From Ricordea florida (taxonomy: Eukaryota > Cnidaria > Anthozoa > Corallimorpharia > Ricordeidae): a DNA stretch of 64,000 nucleotides. Under the pieces are notes generated by a model. The model did not search any database, was not told where the DNA came from, and saw only the letters and a program-made list of their open reading frames with translations. The DNA lies in NCBI GenBank assembly GCA_949710005.1, contig OX453286.1:24102310-24166309 (forward strand). Direction: 5' to 3'. The translations under genes and the position numbers were made by a program. Each line of letters opens with the position of its first letter. Position 1 is the stretch's first letter. Shown piece after piece: positions 9,101-21,900 of the stretch.

Positions 9101-11933
9101 GCGTTGAGTTTATGAAGGTTTGTCGTCAACGATAATCACTGAGCCTGAGGCGAATAATTGTTTTAGTATAAATACACAGGTGATTATTTCAAAAAAAGAA
9201 AACAAAGCATTGAATAACGCGAAAAAAAATTATTTTATCAAAAGCGCGTGAACGACTTGTTCGTCGAGGTGATTATCGGCTGATAATCCGAGATAGCGAA
9301 CCAATCAGAGCGCGCGATTTTGTATAATCACCTGAGTATTTATACTAACACTTCTTATTCACTTCTTAGCTGCATTATGGTTGGTCCCTAGTTGTGATAT
9401 TGCGATTTATCTTCTGTTTATGCAGATCTGGAATCATTATGATGTTTATCGAGAAGGATATCTGGACAAGAAGCATTTACGGGTTAGTGTAATTTAATAG
9501 CGTTAAATTTTTCTTGGACTCGCAATATCCAAGGAAAACGTCTTAACCTTGACACGATGGCAACGAGTTAATAAAATTCATTACAGTTACAAACGTAACC
9601 AATGCAACACGACACAGATTTGCTATTCTCTCGTGTTCCTTTTTCTCTTATAGGGCTTCTTCAAAGACTTATTAACGGTTAATAACCCTTCCGTAAGTCC
9701 ACAGCGCGTGGAGCAGTATGTCGACGCTGCGGTAGGTTTACAATCTACATCTACATATATTAGGTCGGTAAAATCGCTAAGATATCACACCAACCGTTAA
9801 ATAATAATAAAATGAACAAAAATAATAAACTTACTTATAAAAGTTGATAAATTAGATTTAAAAGATTCCAATGAACTTGATAATTCAATGGTCTCAGGGA
9901 GGGAATTCCAGTCAGCTTAAGTTCTCGAAAATAAGAAAATTTTAAAATATCCTTATTTGCATATGGCGCGCGAAATTTCTTCTTGTGTCATATCTTTACG
10001 GCGCAGGCACTAAGATACGATGACCGCAGGTTCGATAAGCGTGGGCTCAATTCGGTATTTCTCACAGTAAAGAAGTTACGCCACCCGCAATTTTTTCAGA
10101 ACGTTTAACATACCGTGCTTACACTTTTTTCAAATTTCAGCTTGAATCATTTGACAAAAATGAAGACGGAGAAATAGAATTATCAGAGATGGCAAAGTAA
10201 GAGAAAAAATCACTTAACCCTTTCAAGCTCCAATATCATAACCTAACTGTTGTCGTATATTTGTTATGGTACTAGTGAGGAGAATTTATTTAAACATCAA
10301 AACAGCTCTTTTGGGTGATCTTTTTCGTTATTCTCAAACATTGATGGTTGATGAACAGTGAATATTGTAATGAGAAATTGGATGCTAATCACTACTGAGA
10401 GGGTTACGTAATCCACCATCCTTCATTTCATGTTTTGGAATTACTTTAATGTCATTTATTGCACCTCCCTTTTTATAATAAGCTGAAAATAGCATGCCTA
10501 ATGTGGTCTCAAAAGTAGCATTAACTATGCAATAATCTTTTTCCTAAAGTTTTCAAAAGTGAAATCTGATATACTGAGAAGTTTTATATTACAATTCTTT
10601 TATCTTCGTTGACAGGCTCCTACCAGTAGAAGAAAACTTTCTCTCCAAATTCCATGTGAGTATATCGCACATACTTTAACCTAGTTTCCCCACCTCCAAC
10701 TTTTTATATTTTAGATAAGTTTACCCTTCCCCACCCCAGCGAAGTTTAGCTGAGCTTTCCCATCTCCACCCCTGTATAATTCAGTGTAGTTTCCCCTTGC
10801 CCACTCCCGCGGAGTTAAGCTGAGACCAAAAGTAAGCCTTTGAATTTATTAATGTTGTCCTGATTTTCTTAGGTTAGACAAAACTTGACAAGAGCCGAGT
10901 TTGAGAAAATTTGGTATCATTATGATCAGGTAGGTTAAAATGGTTCACCTTTCCAAGCATAAACCGAAATCGCTGCAAAGTTGAAGTAGCGCCCATATTG
11001 CCCTTTTTGCTGCGCGACACATCGCGTAGTAAGTCCCTCGTGTAAACGGCCCTCTATTTTCTACTGCATGTGAACAGGCGTTAAGCAGAGTAGAGTGAGA
11101 CGTGAGGGATTACATAGCAAAGAGAGGGCACGGAAAGAAAAACTCCTGAACCGTTTTTTCTCCACGTTTTACGCATTGTGTTGAAGCTGTCCTTAACTAA
11201 CGAGAAATTTGTTTTTGACAGGATCACAACGGAAGTATTGGCGGTGCGGAGCTTGACGCCCTCATAAGAGATTTGTACATCAAGAATAACAAGGTACAAA
11301 CAGACCTTATTTGCTTGAACATCTTGTTTTCCCAATACAGATCATGTGATAATACTCTGGAGATTTGGTCTCTGTCTTGGTAATTAAAAAGAGTGCAGGC
11401 AGAAATATTCATGCTTGCATGCACTCTTTTTAATGAACCAGACAAAAGATCAAATCTCGTGAGTATCATCACATGACCTGCATTGGGAAAACAAAATGTA
11501 CAATTGTTTAGACCACGATTTAAAAAATGTCGATTCTGAGCGAAAACATAAGAGACTGGAACGGGATCGAACCCGCGCCCTCGCGAATCCCGGTGCGATG
11601 CTCTACCAGCTGAGCAAAGCAAAACACGCATGCTCGTTAACCCTCCTATTGTTTTGTTCCCAGGAACCGCCGGACATGAAGACCATCAGTGATCAGCGTG
11701 ACATGATAATGAGGTTCGCTGATCGCGACGGAGACGACGCTGTGCAGAAAGAAGAACTGGGACTGTTTTTCTCCGTTGCGCAGTCGCGACGCGTTCAGGA
11801 AATCAAAGTCAATGTCAAAGAAAGAGAAGCTGAGAGGAAGGCAGAGAAAGAAGCGGAAAAACAAGAACAGCAGGAAGCAAAGGCAGAAAAGAAAACGACC
11901 GGCGAAACTACATCGTGCTGCTGGCTTCTGTGA
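6116..11933 (+). CDS. Six-EF-hand calcium-binding protein, calbindin/calretinin/secretagogin family, with CaaX-like tail
   Basis: Exons: 6116-6224, 6995-7062, 8673-8762, 9034-9117, 9426-9482, 9654-9731, 10141-10196, 10616-10655, 10873-10929, 11222-11293, 11664-11933. All junctions are GT-AG and the joined frame is 326 aa without a stop. EF loops lie at residues 34-45 (DKDGNGYIEARE), 78-89, 123-134 (degenerate: position 12 is His), 167-178, 212-223 and 257-268. Six EF-hands in about 240 residues is the calbindin-D28k/calretinin/secretagogin architecture of cytosolic Ca2+ buffers and sensors. The start at 6116 is chosen because the context is AACATGG; an upstream in-frame ATG at 6080 would add 12 residues. 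The odd part is the tail: residues about 284-318 are Lys/Glu-rich and the protein ends SCCWLL, so its last four residues CWLL fit a CaaX prenylation box (Leu last suggests geranylgeranylation). Membrane attachment is an inference. The closest named relative (calbindin-32-like) cannot be settled by eye. Confidence 0.88.
9160..9351. mobile_element. Short inverted-repeat element (MITE) in calbindin-like intron 4
   Basis: The ends are inverted copies of each other: about 28 bases reading TTAGTATAAATACACAGGTG on the left and its near complement on the right. The interior has no coding sense and includes a GCGCGC-rich segment (ACCAATCAGAGCGCGCG-type) common in such elements. Confidence 0.75.
9735..10135. 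other. Calbindin-like intron 6, AT-rich stretch without gene
   Basis: Contains AATAAT-rich sequence (about 9800-9835) and text resembling a decayed LINE 3' fragment (about 9840-10090), but no reading frame survives. Nothing firmer is visible. Confidence 0.3.
10250..10410 (+). repeat. Dispersed repeat, copy 1 (pair with 13005-13145)
   Basis: About 150 bp starting near TATTTGTTATGGTACTAG and holding TTGATGAACAGTGAATATTG is repeated in the same orientation at 13005-13145. Within each copy the two halves are partly inverted (TTATTCTCA and TGAGAAA...), as in a MITE. Confidence 0.6.
11321..11492. mobile_element. Inverted-repeat element (MITE) in calbindin-like intron 10
   Basis: Left end GTTTTCCCAATACAGATCAT and right end ATGACCTGCATTGGGAAAAC are near-complementary. 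The symmetry continues inwards (AAAAGAGTGCAGGC / GCATGCACTCTTTTT). Confidence 0.75.
11553..11625 (-). repeat. tRNA-like sequence, probable SINE head or tRNA pseudogene
   Basis: Read on the minus strand, it has a D-arm (GCTCAGCTGGTAGAGC) and a T-arm with box B (GCGGGTTCGATCCCG). The middle would be an anticodon loop around GGG, but the position before it is C instead of the required U and the anticodon stem pairs poorly. It sits inside an intron. I read it as a tRNA-derived SINE remnant and not a working tRNA gene. Confidence 0.5.
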
Positions 11934-12104
11934 TAAGAAAATTAATTCCACAGACGAAAAAAAAACGTCTGATTTATTGAAACGGAGTTGGTAAAATGAG
12001 AATACTACAGAGAAGCGTCTATTGAAATTGAAATGAGATTTTATAAGGCCACAGTGCAAAAATATACTATTAAATTAAAACAGACATTCTGTGTGAGTGC
12101 TTTA

Positions 12105-12664
12105 GGGCCTGTTCACATGGAGGTGGGGGACCCCGGGTAGGTGAGGTACCTCACCTCGGTGAGGTTACCAATCTTTTCATACAATCTCTCTTTTTTTCTT
12201 GATTGCGTTCACATGCGAGGTGGGGTACCCCAGCTAGGCGGGTAACCCGGCTAGCCAGGCCGGGTAACCCGCCTAGATGGGGTGAGTTTTCTCCATGTGA
12301 AAGCTCGAGAGTGGGGTAACCCGCCTAGCCGGGGTAATAAAATCCAAATTGCGCAAAGCCCGCCAAAAAAACATGGCTGCCAACCACTACCAGCGTGGCG
12401 AGTTCTTTCGACGACATAAACTCAAACAACTCGAAAACCCTGAACTTGACAGTGCCCGCGACAATTTGGAAACCGATAGCGGAAAATTGCGTTTCCCACT
12501 GTTTTGTCCCCATCTTTGGTTATGTGCGTACTTTGTCACTGCACGATAGCATTTTAAACCTCACCCCACCTCGCCGGGTTGCATGTGAAGACAAGTTTTC
12601 TTCACCACGGGTACGTGGGGTACCTCACCTACCCGGGGTCCCCCACCTCCATGTGAACAGGCCC
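12105..12664. mobile_element. Harbinger-like nonautonomous element with long terminal inverted repeats
   Basis: The termini are GGGCCTGTTCACATGGAGG... and its complement, inverted over about 45 bases. The 3-bp target TTA is duplicated at 12102-12104 and 12665-12667, which fits the PIF/Harbinger superfamily. The interior repeats a GGGTAACCCGCCTAG motif. There is no transposase. A short frame from 12372 (starting MAANHYQRGEFF) is present, but nothing shows that it is a gene. Confidence 0.85.
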
Positions 12665-12667
12665 TTA

Positions 12668-13615
12668 GTTGGGTATTTGTCAAAGAGTGTTCGACGGAGC
12701 ACGTGGGCTTTCGATACCATGTCAGATCTGAGTATCGTCATTTTAATAACATGTTTTCTTTATTACTCCATTAGTTTGTCTCCTCTTCGTATCTTTTACA
12801 CATCTTTCGACAATTTGCAGTTTTCAATATTCCGTGTTACTAGCAAGGTATGGGTACGGTTGCCACTGAGTCGAAATCGCAATTTGAAAGTTCGTTCTCT
12901 TGAGTTCACATGAGCGAATTGTGCGGTCATAAACCGATGTGGACCATAATCGACGGGCCTCTTAAGTATCAATATTCATTTTCTCCTACCTGTTCTCATA
13001 TATTTGTTATGGTACTAGCGAGGAGAATTTGTTTAAATATCAATACAACTCTTCTGTGGTGATCACTGTCATTATTCTCATAACATGAATTGTTGATGAA
13101 CAGTGAATATTGTCATGAGAAAGTGGATGCTGGTCACCATTAGGACTTAAAGAGTTAATGTCCACGTAATGAAATGAGGCACACAGGTTTCGAAGAATGT
13201 AGACATAGAAGTCGTTAAAACCCGCCTTTACCCTTGGGTTGTACATCGACAGTATAGCGTACAATCCATTGCTGAACACAGTAAAAACAGTCCACTTCTT
13301 TTCACTGTACCAAGCAACATACCTATACCTCCGTAAACGACGCATGGACACACGCAACTTGTGATCTGTGCTGGCTGGTCAGGTGTGACGCAGCGATCAA
13401 ATGTCACGGTCACGCACTCCAGCCGTGACAACTATTATGAGTATGGTTATCGTCTCTTGTATCTATGGAAAGCAAAGTACGGTATCATAAAAAATGACAT
13501 CTTCTTTAGCAGGAATGGGACATTTAACTCATTATAAAACGAGTAAGTAAACTAGAAATATGACTCCCGCAAAATCTCGCGAAGCTGGTCGTTGAAGAAG
13601 TCACAATGGTTTTTC
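12668..13615. other. Gap between the convergent calbindin-like and DDX27 genes
   Basis: Contains the second copy of a dispersed repeat (about 13005-13145) and the 3' untranslated region of DDX27 at the right. I see no convincing gene; the frames near 12395-12913 and 13040-13431 have no recognisable domain. Confidence 0.5.
13005..13145 (+). repeat. Dispersed repeat, copy 2
   Basis: Same orientation and order as 10250-10410 (TATTTGTTATGGTACTAG, then TTGATGAACAGTGAATATTG), with scattered substitutions. Confidence 0.6.
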
Positions 13616-16335
13616 CTATCTGGGATAAAACCCCAGTTTATGTATTTACTTATCAGTAAGTACACAAACATGTCACAACATTCAAAAACTAACCTCTTCT
13701 TGGACTTGAATCTCCCAGGTTTTCTATTTAATTTGTTGGAGTCTGCGGCCTTGGAGCTAAAACAATAAAAAATAATGAATAGTAAAGAAAATGCCGAATT
13801 GCTAGGGTAAAAAAATTTTCAAAGATCAGAGAAAGTCCAAGTCGAAGTAGATGAATGCAGAATTACAGGGAGCAACGGTGAAAAACAATGAAATACAACT
13901 TAGTAACTAAACATCCAAATCAGTAAGTACTTCATGTGGAGCCCAGACACTAGAGATAGGTCTCCTTACAAACAACAGGCCCACAGTGTTCTCCATTTTG
14001 TGTTTATATCTGGCCACCCTTAAACTTGCGCTGTTCAGAATGTTTGTTTATAGGAAAATAGCCTTGCAATCCAGGGTGTTCATTAGGCATCGGAGATCGG
14101 AGAATTCTCCGGCTGCTATGAAGAATTCTCCGGCTACTACGAAGAATTGTTCGGTGAAATTTAGATGGCCTGAGCTAGTTTTTATTTCAGACATGGAGCG
14201 CTTTCACAATATTGTCCTGTTACTTTACACAATTCCCCTGCTGCTACAATTCTTATTGAAAACCCTGCAATCAGTAGTTATTCTCTGAAATCAAGGTAAA
14301 TATTTCTAAAGCCGCTATTCACCGAGATTGAAGATGATACTTGTTTTTGTTTATACCAATGACGCGCCCTCAGCCACATCTCTCAGAATCAGCTGTAAAG
14401 CGGAAATTGATGCCGGTCATTTTTTTTTCCTTCGACCAAAACTCGCTTGCACAAGGATTTCCTACAAGTCCCGACACTATCCAGCTCGTTTGAGGTGAAT
14501 AGTGCTGTGGTGCGTCTCTTTACATGCGAGGCGGTTCGGTCATCGGTGTTGTGTTGTGCAAGATGCAATGAAAGGTAGCATCACCGAACATTTCGGTGTA
14601 TTCAGATCCAGCATGAACCAACAACACGGTTATAATACCCGAAATGGCTACATGCCCAAAGTCAGTCGGCCAAGAACGGAATGGGGAAAAAGCAAAACAT
14701 ATTATAAAGCCACTAACGACTGGGCCACACTACCAAGTGCTTTAAAGAAACTGATGCCGAAAACAGCGCGAATCAGATTGCTCAAAATGCCAAGAGTGTC
14801 GAGTTGGTTAAACTAATGCCACCTACAGTAAAACAACATGGCGGTCCGATACCAACCTTTGGCGAAACATTCTAAGTGCCTTCTTGCTTGTGTCAGTAAG
14901 TTCTTTGTCAAAGGCTCTCAAACGCGAGCCGCTATTGCTGTCTTTAGATTTGGTTACGGAAGATTTTCCTTCGAAGACGATGAAAAACAACAAATGAGTA
15001 AATAATCCAATGAAAAATAAATACTTTGACCAATTACAGTCCTATGAACCAATCAGAATGCAACGTAACTACACGTCAATAACAAACAGCACTAAGCGCG
15101 GGAACCCCCGTGCGACCACATCGCCATAGGTTTTAGCCTTACTTCTGATTGGTCGCCAATAAAGTGGCGCGAAATTCTTTGGCAAATCATTAATCGTAGC
15201 ACTGCAAAACCAATCCAATTGCACAATTACCTTCTACAACTAACTTTCGACAAAGCTTTATACCATTTCAATTTATTTTTACAGTCAAAGTCTGTCCCAA
15301 ATACTCTTCATCTTCGTCCAGTATCCCAAATTTTCACTACCAAAGTATTTGCATTTCTTTCCAAGATTGCAGTCTTCATGGCAAATTATTAAGAAAGGAA
15401 TCAAAGTAAACCTTTTTTCTGGAAGTCAGGTTTGTCCGGCGGAAAAGCGTGCAAACGTTTCTTTTTCTTCGACCTCTTCATCTCTCGCTTGACAAACTCC
15501 AACTCCTTCCGTTGCTCCTTATCTTCTTTCTGGCAGTGAAACATTAGATACAATTTTTAATACGTGAATGCAGGAAAATGTTACATTGAAGCGGCCAAAA
15601 AAAACACGTTTCTAGGTACTTATATTCTGCGTTTCCCATTTCCACCTGTACCGAAAATTCAGGTCGAGATGCAAATGTTCATTAAACCTGAAAATTTCAA
15701 AAAATCATCTAAAATCCTGAAAAACAAAGGTTGTCCAGTTTTCCCGTCGAGAAGAATTGAGTGGAAATTCATGTTCCATTGAGCTAGCGTTTCGTGCATC
15801 GTTTGCACAAGTTACAAGCCTTTCATGGCCAGGCCAAGTTTCCCCTTGGGCAGTTATCCAACATTCAAATGGATCCACAAACTTTTCAACGGAACCTGAC
15901 GCAAAACTAAAATTTCGGAAACTGAATGAAATGATACTTATGAGACTTACATTTTCTGTTTCATTGACTCCACTCTTCTTGTTCTTCTTTCCTGTTTTTA
16001 ATTTCTTATTTTCAGAGCCGCTGGGTTCTTTTTCTGTTGAATAAGGCGAAAAACAAGAATAAGTACTCTTCGTTTACAACGTACTTGCTCTTGGATTGAA
16101 TTACGTATGTAGTTACCAGACTTCCTTTTGTTCTGAAACCATACACGAGGAGGCCTAGAGAAGATCTCTTCTTCATGTTCCAGAAGGTTCCGCGCTTTAT
16201 TCATCTCCATCTCCGAGACCCTGAGCTGAAAAGGAAACGAACGTAACCTTAGTAAAAATACAGCTAAGAACTCCTAAAACATATCGCTATCCACTGTCTT
16301 CTAAGATACTCTATAAAAGCGTTTTCAAGGTTATC

Positions 16336-16372
<37 letters not shown>

Positions 16373-18830
16373 TAATAATAGTAATGATAACGATAACGAT
16401 AATAATGATAATGATAATAACAATAATAATAATAATATTATCATTATTATGGCCGTCATGATGGCTTAGGATAAATGCAAAAGACTTTGATCAATGCAGG
16501 ATACAGTTTATGCATATTTATTTATCTATTTAATTTTTATTTACATCTTTGATACACGTTTAGGTCCAAATATTTTTGTAAAGTTTTTTTTTTTTAACAT
16601 AATAATGACACAAGTGCTTAAAAGTGCTTTTCTTTTAAATAATTCTACATGTACACGATTTTGCTTGACACATTCTTTCATTCTCTTTTTCATTATCATA
16701 GTCTTTTTGAATTTTTCATCGATTGCGATCATCTTAGGGACGGACCATTAGAAAAGTGATGGGGGGGGGGGGGTGGGGAAAAAAAAAACAAAAAAAAATT
16801 CATGCAAGGAAAAATGCCAAGAAAAAAAATTTATGCAAAGAAGAAGGTAAAAAAAATTCATGCACAAGGAAGGTCCAATTGTGACTTTTTCACACGTAGT
16901 AAAAAAAATTCGTGCAGAGGGGTTCACCTGAAAAAAAAAAATTCCTGCACAAGCAGTGAGCCAAAAAAAATTCGTGCAAGCTGAAAATTCCCCACCCCCC
17001 CCCCCATCACTTTTCTAATGGTCCGTCCCTTATGTAAATCTTGTTTGAGTTTTAAATAAAGATTATTATGATTTATGATAACAATAATAATAATGATGAC
17101 GATGATGATGATAATTATAATAATAATGGTAGTGATAATACCAAAAAGCTTCTTGTTGGCGCCTTTAAAACTGGCTACACGCTTACAGTAACTAAGAACA
17201 CAAAAAAAATAAATAAATAACAGTCAACTGAAAGCCAGAAATGAATGCAGCATTGTTTCCACTTCATATGAACTTCGAAGGAGTGATGTGCGAGTAAAGG
17301 AATTCACATGCGACAGATATTAGTTTGTTTTGGGCAAATTTAAACAAGAAAGACACTAGGTGATGGCTCATATGGTAAGTTTGAAACTCATAAGCCTGTA
17401 CCTCTGGCAATATTTCGTTTTCCCATGCAAAGAGAAAGGTGAAAAGAAAGAAAACAAACAGGAAAACGTGACCTTGCCCTCAAGTTGGGCTAACGGTCAA
17501 AACGTCAAACCTCTTAAATCTAAATTGGTAAACCTTCACAAACTCGTTTGACGAAACATTTTTAGTGTGTAACTCTTACCTACCTCTTTTTCTTCGCTTT
17601 CAAGTTTAAGAATATCTTTCACGTCTTTGTCGAGTCCTTGAATCTTACTTTTGAACTTCTCTGTCACCTCTGAGGGCATAAACAATAGACACGTTAAGCT
17701 TCTTGGAAGAGTGCGAATTCAGAGGGAGGATACGCGCGGGGAAAACTGTCATTTTGGAGAGGAAAATATGAGAGCCGTCATCGTCTGCAAGATGAATTCT
17801 CTTGAAAATGTCGAAGCAGCGAAAACAAGTTTTCCAAGCGAGTGAGTTGACATCTTTGGAATCATCAAGGTGGCTCCCCCCTAGCGAGTGAGTTGATACC
17901 TTTGGAATCATCAAGGTGGCTCCCCCCTAGCGAGTGACTTGACACCTTTGGAATCATCAAGGTGGCTCCCCCCTAGCGAGTGACTTGACACCTTTGGGAT
18001 CATCAAGGTGGCTCCCCCCTAGCGAGTGACTTGACACCTTTGGAATCATCAAGGTGGCTCCCCCCTAGCGAGTGACTTGACACCTTTGGGATCATCAAGG
18101 TGGCTCCCCCCTAGCGAGTGACTTGACACCTTTGGAATCATCAAGGTGGCTCCCCCCTAGCGAGTGACTTGACACCTTTGGAATCATCAAGGTGCCTCCT
18201 CCCTTTAAAATGGACTCAACTATGTTAAATTGAGCGCTTACGTTTAATTTAGATTTCGTGAAATTTAGGTTCTCAGCATTACGGTAAACAAAAGCTTGTG
18301 GAAAAAGACCGAACTGGTACAAACTGACAAACAAATTGACTTTGTTACACTGCAGCTTTGTACGACGAAAACTTGTCGTGACAAAGCTGCATGAAGTATT
18401 CACTGTACCTGGAGGAATCACTCTGCTTTTAACCGGCGTCTTGGCCAACCTGACAATTTCTTTCAACAGTTTTCTTTCTTTTTCCCCCACCAAAGACACA
18501 GACCTGTGGCACACACACAAAAAAAACGTTATCTTTCACATGGGCAATTTAAGGCGCGTGGTGAAATTGTTTTAAAAAAATCTGTGTGTACTAGAACATT
18601 CTGATTTTGTTTTCTAAGGGAACAGATACTTATTAAACCGCAGATCACAGAGGTGACGGTCATGTGGCCAACGTACCTTCCGCTCCTGCCTGCACGTGCA
18701 GTCCGTCCCACACGATGAATGTACTGTTTTAAGGTTGGTGGAAGACTGACATTTATCACCTGCGAACATATGTATTATTAGTTAGGCAGTGTTTCAGAGT
18801 GGAATACTACACAACTAGATAGATAGATAA

Positions 18831-18895
<65 letters not shown>

Positions 18896-18901
18896 CAGAT
18901 T

Positions 18902-18935
<34 letters not shown>

Positions 18936-18946
18936 CAGATAGATAG

Positions 18947-18977
<31 letters not shown>

Positions 18978-21900
18978 GATAGATAGATAGACAGATTGAT
19001 AGATAGATAGATAGATAGAAACATAGATAGATAAATAGAAACATAAATATAAATATATATATATATAGATAGATAGATAGATAGAAACATAGATAGATTG
19101 ATAGATACATAGATAGATTGATTGATTGATTGATAGATAGAAACATAGATAGATAGATAGATAGATAGATACTATACGATGTTACATAATTTAGATGCTA
19201 AATAATTTGGAATCCAAATTTTTCTTACTGTTTTTACTCCAAGAATATCTAGACCTCTAGAAGCCAGATCCGTGGCTACAAGAATGTCCACTTCCCCATC
19301 CTTGAACTTCCTAAGAGCCTCCAACCTCTGTAGAATAAAAACTCAAAATCACTACTACGATCAGCCACATTATCACGGTTAAATCGGAATAACAGCGATG
19401 CAATACATTGTAATTCCAGTATTCTACATAAAAAATTCATTACACCTCTGCAGACTATAGAATGAAGCAGTGCTCGAAATTAGCGGTTGCCCGGTTGCCC
19501 GAGACAACTAAAACTTCCTTCGGGCAACCATTTTTTAGGACAAATAAAGGGCTAGTTGCCCGAGAAGAATTCGTCGGACAACCCAGGAAAAAATTGAAGT
19601 ACTTACATTACTGTGATGCGTAACAGAATTAAGAACAGAAGCTATAAACGTGAGACACGAAAACAGCTCTAAATGCGAGGTTTATCTCCTAATACTGATA
19701 GATGAATGAGGATCCATACAATTTGCAAAACAAAGGAAATGGAAGGTTGTAACCGTTAATTGAACGCCGTTCGTTTGATTCAATAAGCCACGATAAGCTT
19801 GTCGTGTTGTCTTCAAACCCAGTCCTCCTCGAAATATTATGGTGCATGCGTATTTAGTCTTTTCTGGGGCATTGTGGGATCAGTGCTTACAGATATTTCA
19901 AGCGACGATTTTGAGGTAAGAGTAATAATTGTTCGCTTTATAATGGAGTAAATGGGTGGGTTATACTTACTTTGTGTGAAAAATTAAATATTTATTACTC
20001 GCAGCACTTCGAAAACTATGAAAAAAGAGGCATTCTGATAGGGGTATTATTTCTCTGGTCAAACCCCATAACTAGGCAAAAATCATAGAACATGTCAAGG
20101 GCAACCAAGTCCTTATCAGGACAACCAAAGTCAAGGGTCAGGTTGTCCGGCATTTGCCATAAGGACAACCTGGATTTTTTTCTAATTTCGAGCACTGATG
20201 AAGTCGTAAGATTTCAAACTTAAGTGGAATCTCGGCCCGGGGCATAAGCCTAAAGGAGTTCTCGACCAATGAGCAAGCAAAATTTCTCAACCACTAAGCA
20301 AGCAAGATTTCTCGACCAATGAGCATGCGAGATTTCTCAATCAGTGAGCATGCGAGATTTCACGCAGTTACAGCAAAAAAAGAAATAGCCTGCTGCAAAA
20401 ACAAAAATGAATCGACAGTCCATCTTTATGCAATTCCGTTGTTTGACTGAAGAATACAAGATGAGCCAGCAAGCGCGTCTGATCGGTATTTTTAGGGAAA
20501 TACTACTGTGACATACGCTGTACACGTACCTGAAGTTGGGTTAGATTACCATGGAGTTCTTCAGCGTTCAATCCCATGAGGCCTAATGTGATTCTCAGTC
20601 GGTGTGCAGAAGTCTTGGTTTGCAGGAATACCAAGCAGTGTTCGTTAAAAGTCCGGCTTAGTAGCGCTACATGAACAACAGTCAAACTCATCAGTTTTAA
20701 TTAACCATTTCACATTTAAAGTTAGTACTGTGCTGTGGTACTGTTTGTTTTACTATACAGTGTGGTTCTAACGTTTTCATCTGTGGATCAAATCATGCAG
20801 TGTGACCACTCTTTGGAAAGTTACTGAACAGTACTGTACTGTGGTACTGTTTGTTTTACTATACACTGTTGTTCTAACGTTTTCATCTGTGGATCAAACC
20901 ATGCAGTGTGACCATTCTTTGGAAAGCTACTGAACAGTACTGTACTGTGGTACTCTTTGTTTTAATGTTTTACTATACAGTGTAAAAATAAAACTACCTG
21001 TGACAATTGCCATGCGATCATCTTCCCTGTTGGCGCGAATTCGAATGAACTCCTGTCTCAAGTTATGGGCCACATCAGTATTGTTATCCACAAAAAGTCT
21101 CACTGGTTGGTTTAGTGAAAGGGACGCAAGTTCCTCAACCTGACGAAAAAAAAGAAATTAAATATTGCCACAGGTCTCTGACTACCAGCCATCTTTATGA
21201 GAAAAATTCGGTTCCTACTTCGTGTACCGGAACATGTGATGTAGCGTCTTGTTCCACCATTTTGTGTAAATAATTCAGTAACATCTTTTTTTATTGACTG
21301 GCCTTGTTTTACGTCATCTGTGCCGTACACGGAATAGGAGCCAAAATTTGGAGGGGGGGGGGGGAGGGTTCAAAATCATGTGAAGATGGACAGTGTACGA
21401 GCAGTTTCACGCTGTACAGCAAACAATTTAAGAAGAAAAAAAGTGATTTTACCTCATCTGTCATTGTCGCAGAAAAAAGCATAGTTTGTCTTCCACGCGG
21501 GCTGAGTTTAATAATTTCCTCCATCTGGTCCTTAAAGTTCTCATCTAGCATTCTACAAAACGAAGTGGCGTGAAGCAATCAGGAAATCTTCGACTCAGGG
21601 ACCGTTCATTTTTTACGAGGGAGGGGGGGCTGGTGGGATATTTTGGGGGGGGGCATGAGAAAAATTAAAAAGGCTTTCGAGGGGACCATCCCAAAAAATA
21701 GGTTAAGGGGGGGGGGTCACCGGAAATATTTTCGCAATACTTTGAAATGGCATGTTTCAACAGGAGCCCATCAATGAAATCGCTGTTTCAAGGGGGAAGC
21801 CATGCGAAAAAACTTGGCAAGTTGAGGGGGGAATCACGCAATTTTTAAATGGTTCTTCCCGAATCACACCAGCCCCCCCTCCCTCGTAACAAACGGACCC

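Noticed and set aside
11553-11625. Functional tRNA gene
   Set aside because: The anticodon stem does not pair well and the base before the anticodon is not U; a SINE or pseudogene fits better.
12395-12913. 172-residue plus-strand frame overlapping the Harbinger-like element
   Set aside because: It runs through the terminal inverted repeat and out into flanking DNA, so it is not a conserved gene.
13562-13615. A separate final exon reading CDFFNDQLREILRESYF
   Set aside because: In phase with the preceding DDX27 exon the codons are AGA TAG, so translation stops before this stretch; it is 3' untranslated sequence.
15401-15411. End of DDX27 at the TGA after the [12 protein letters not shown] exon
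   Set aside because: A GTTTAC donor just before it joins in phase to an exon with the conserved [12 protein letters not shown] block, and the full frame then closes.
17837-18204. CRISPR-like regular repeats
   Set aside because: The 46-bp units are directly adjacent with no variable spacers and lie in a eukaryotic intron.
18778-19146. Long SIYL/YLSI-repeat frames
   Set aside because: They are translations of the GATA microsatellite in all frames and have no gene structure.
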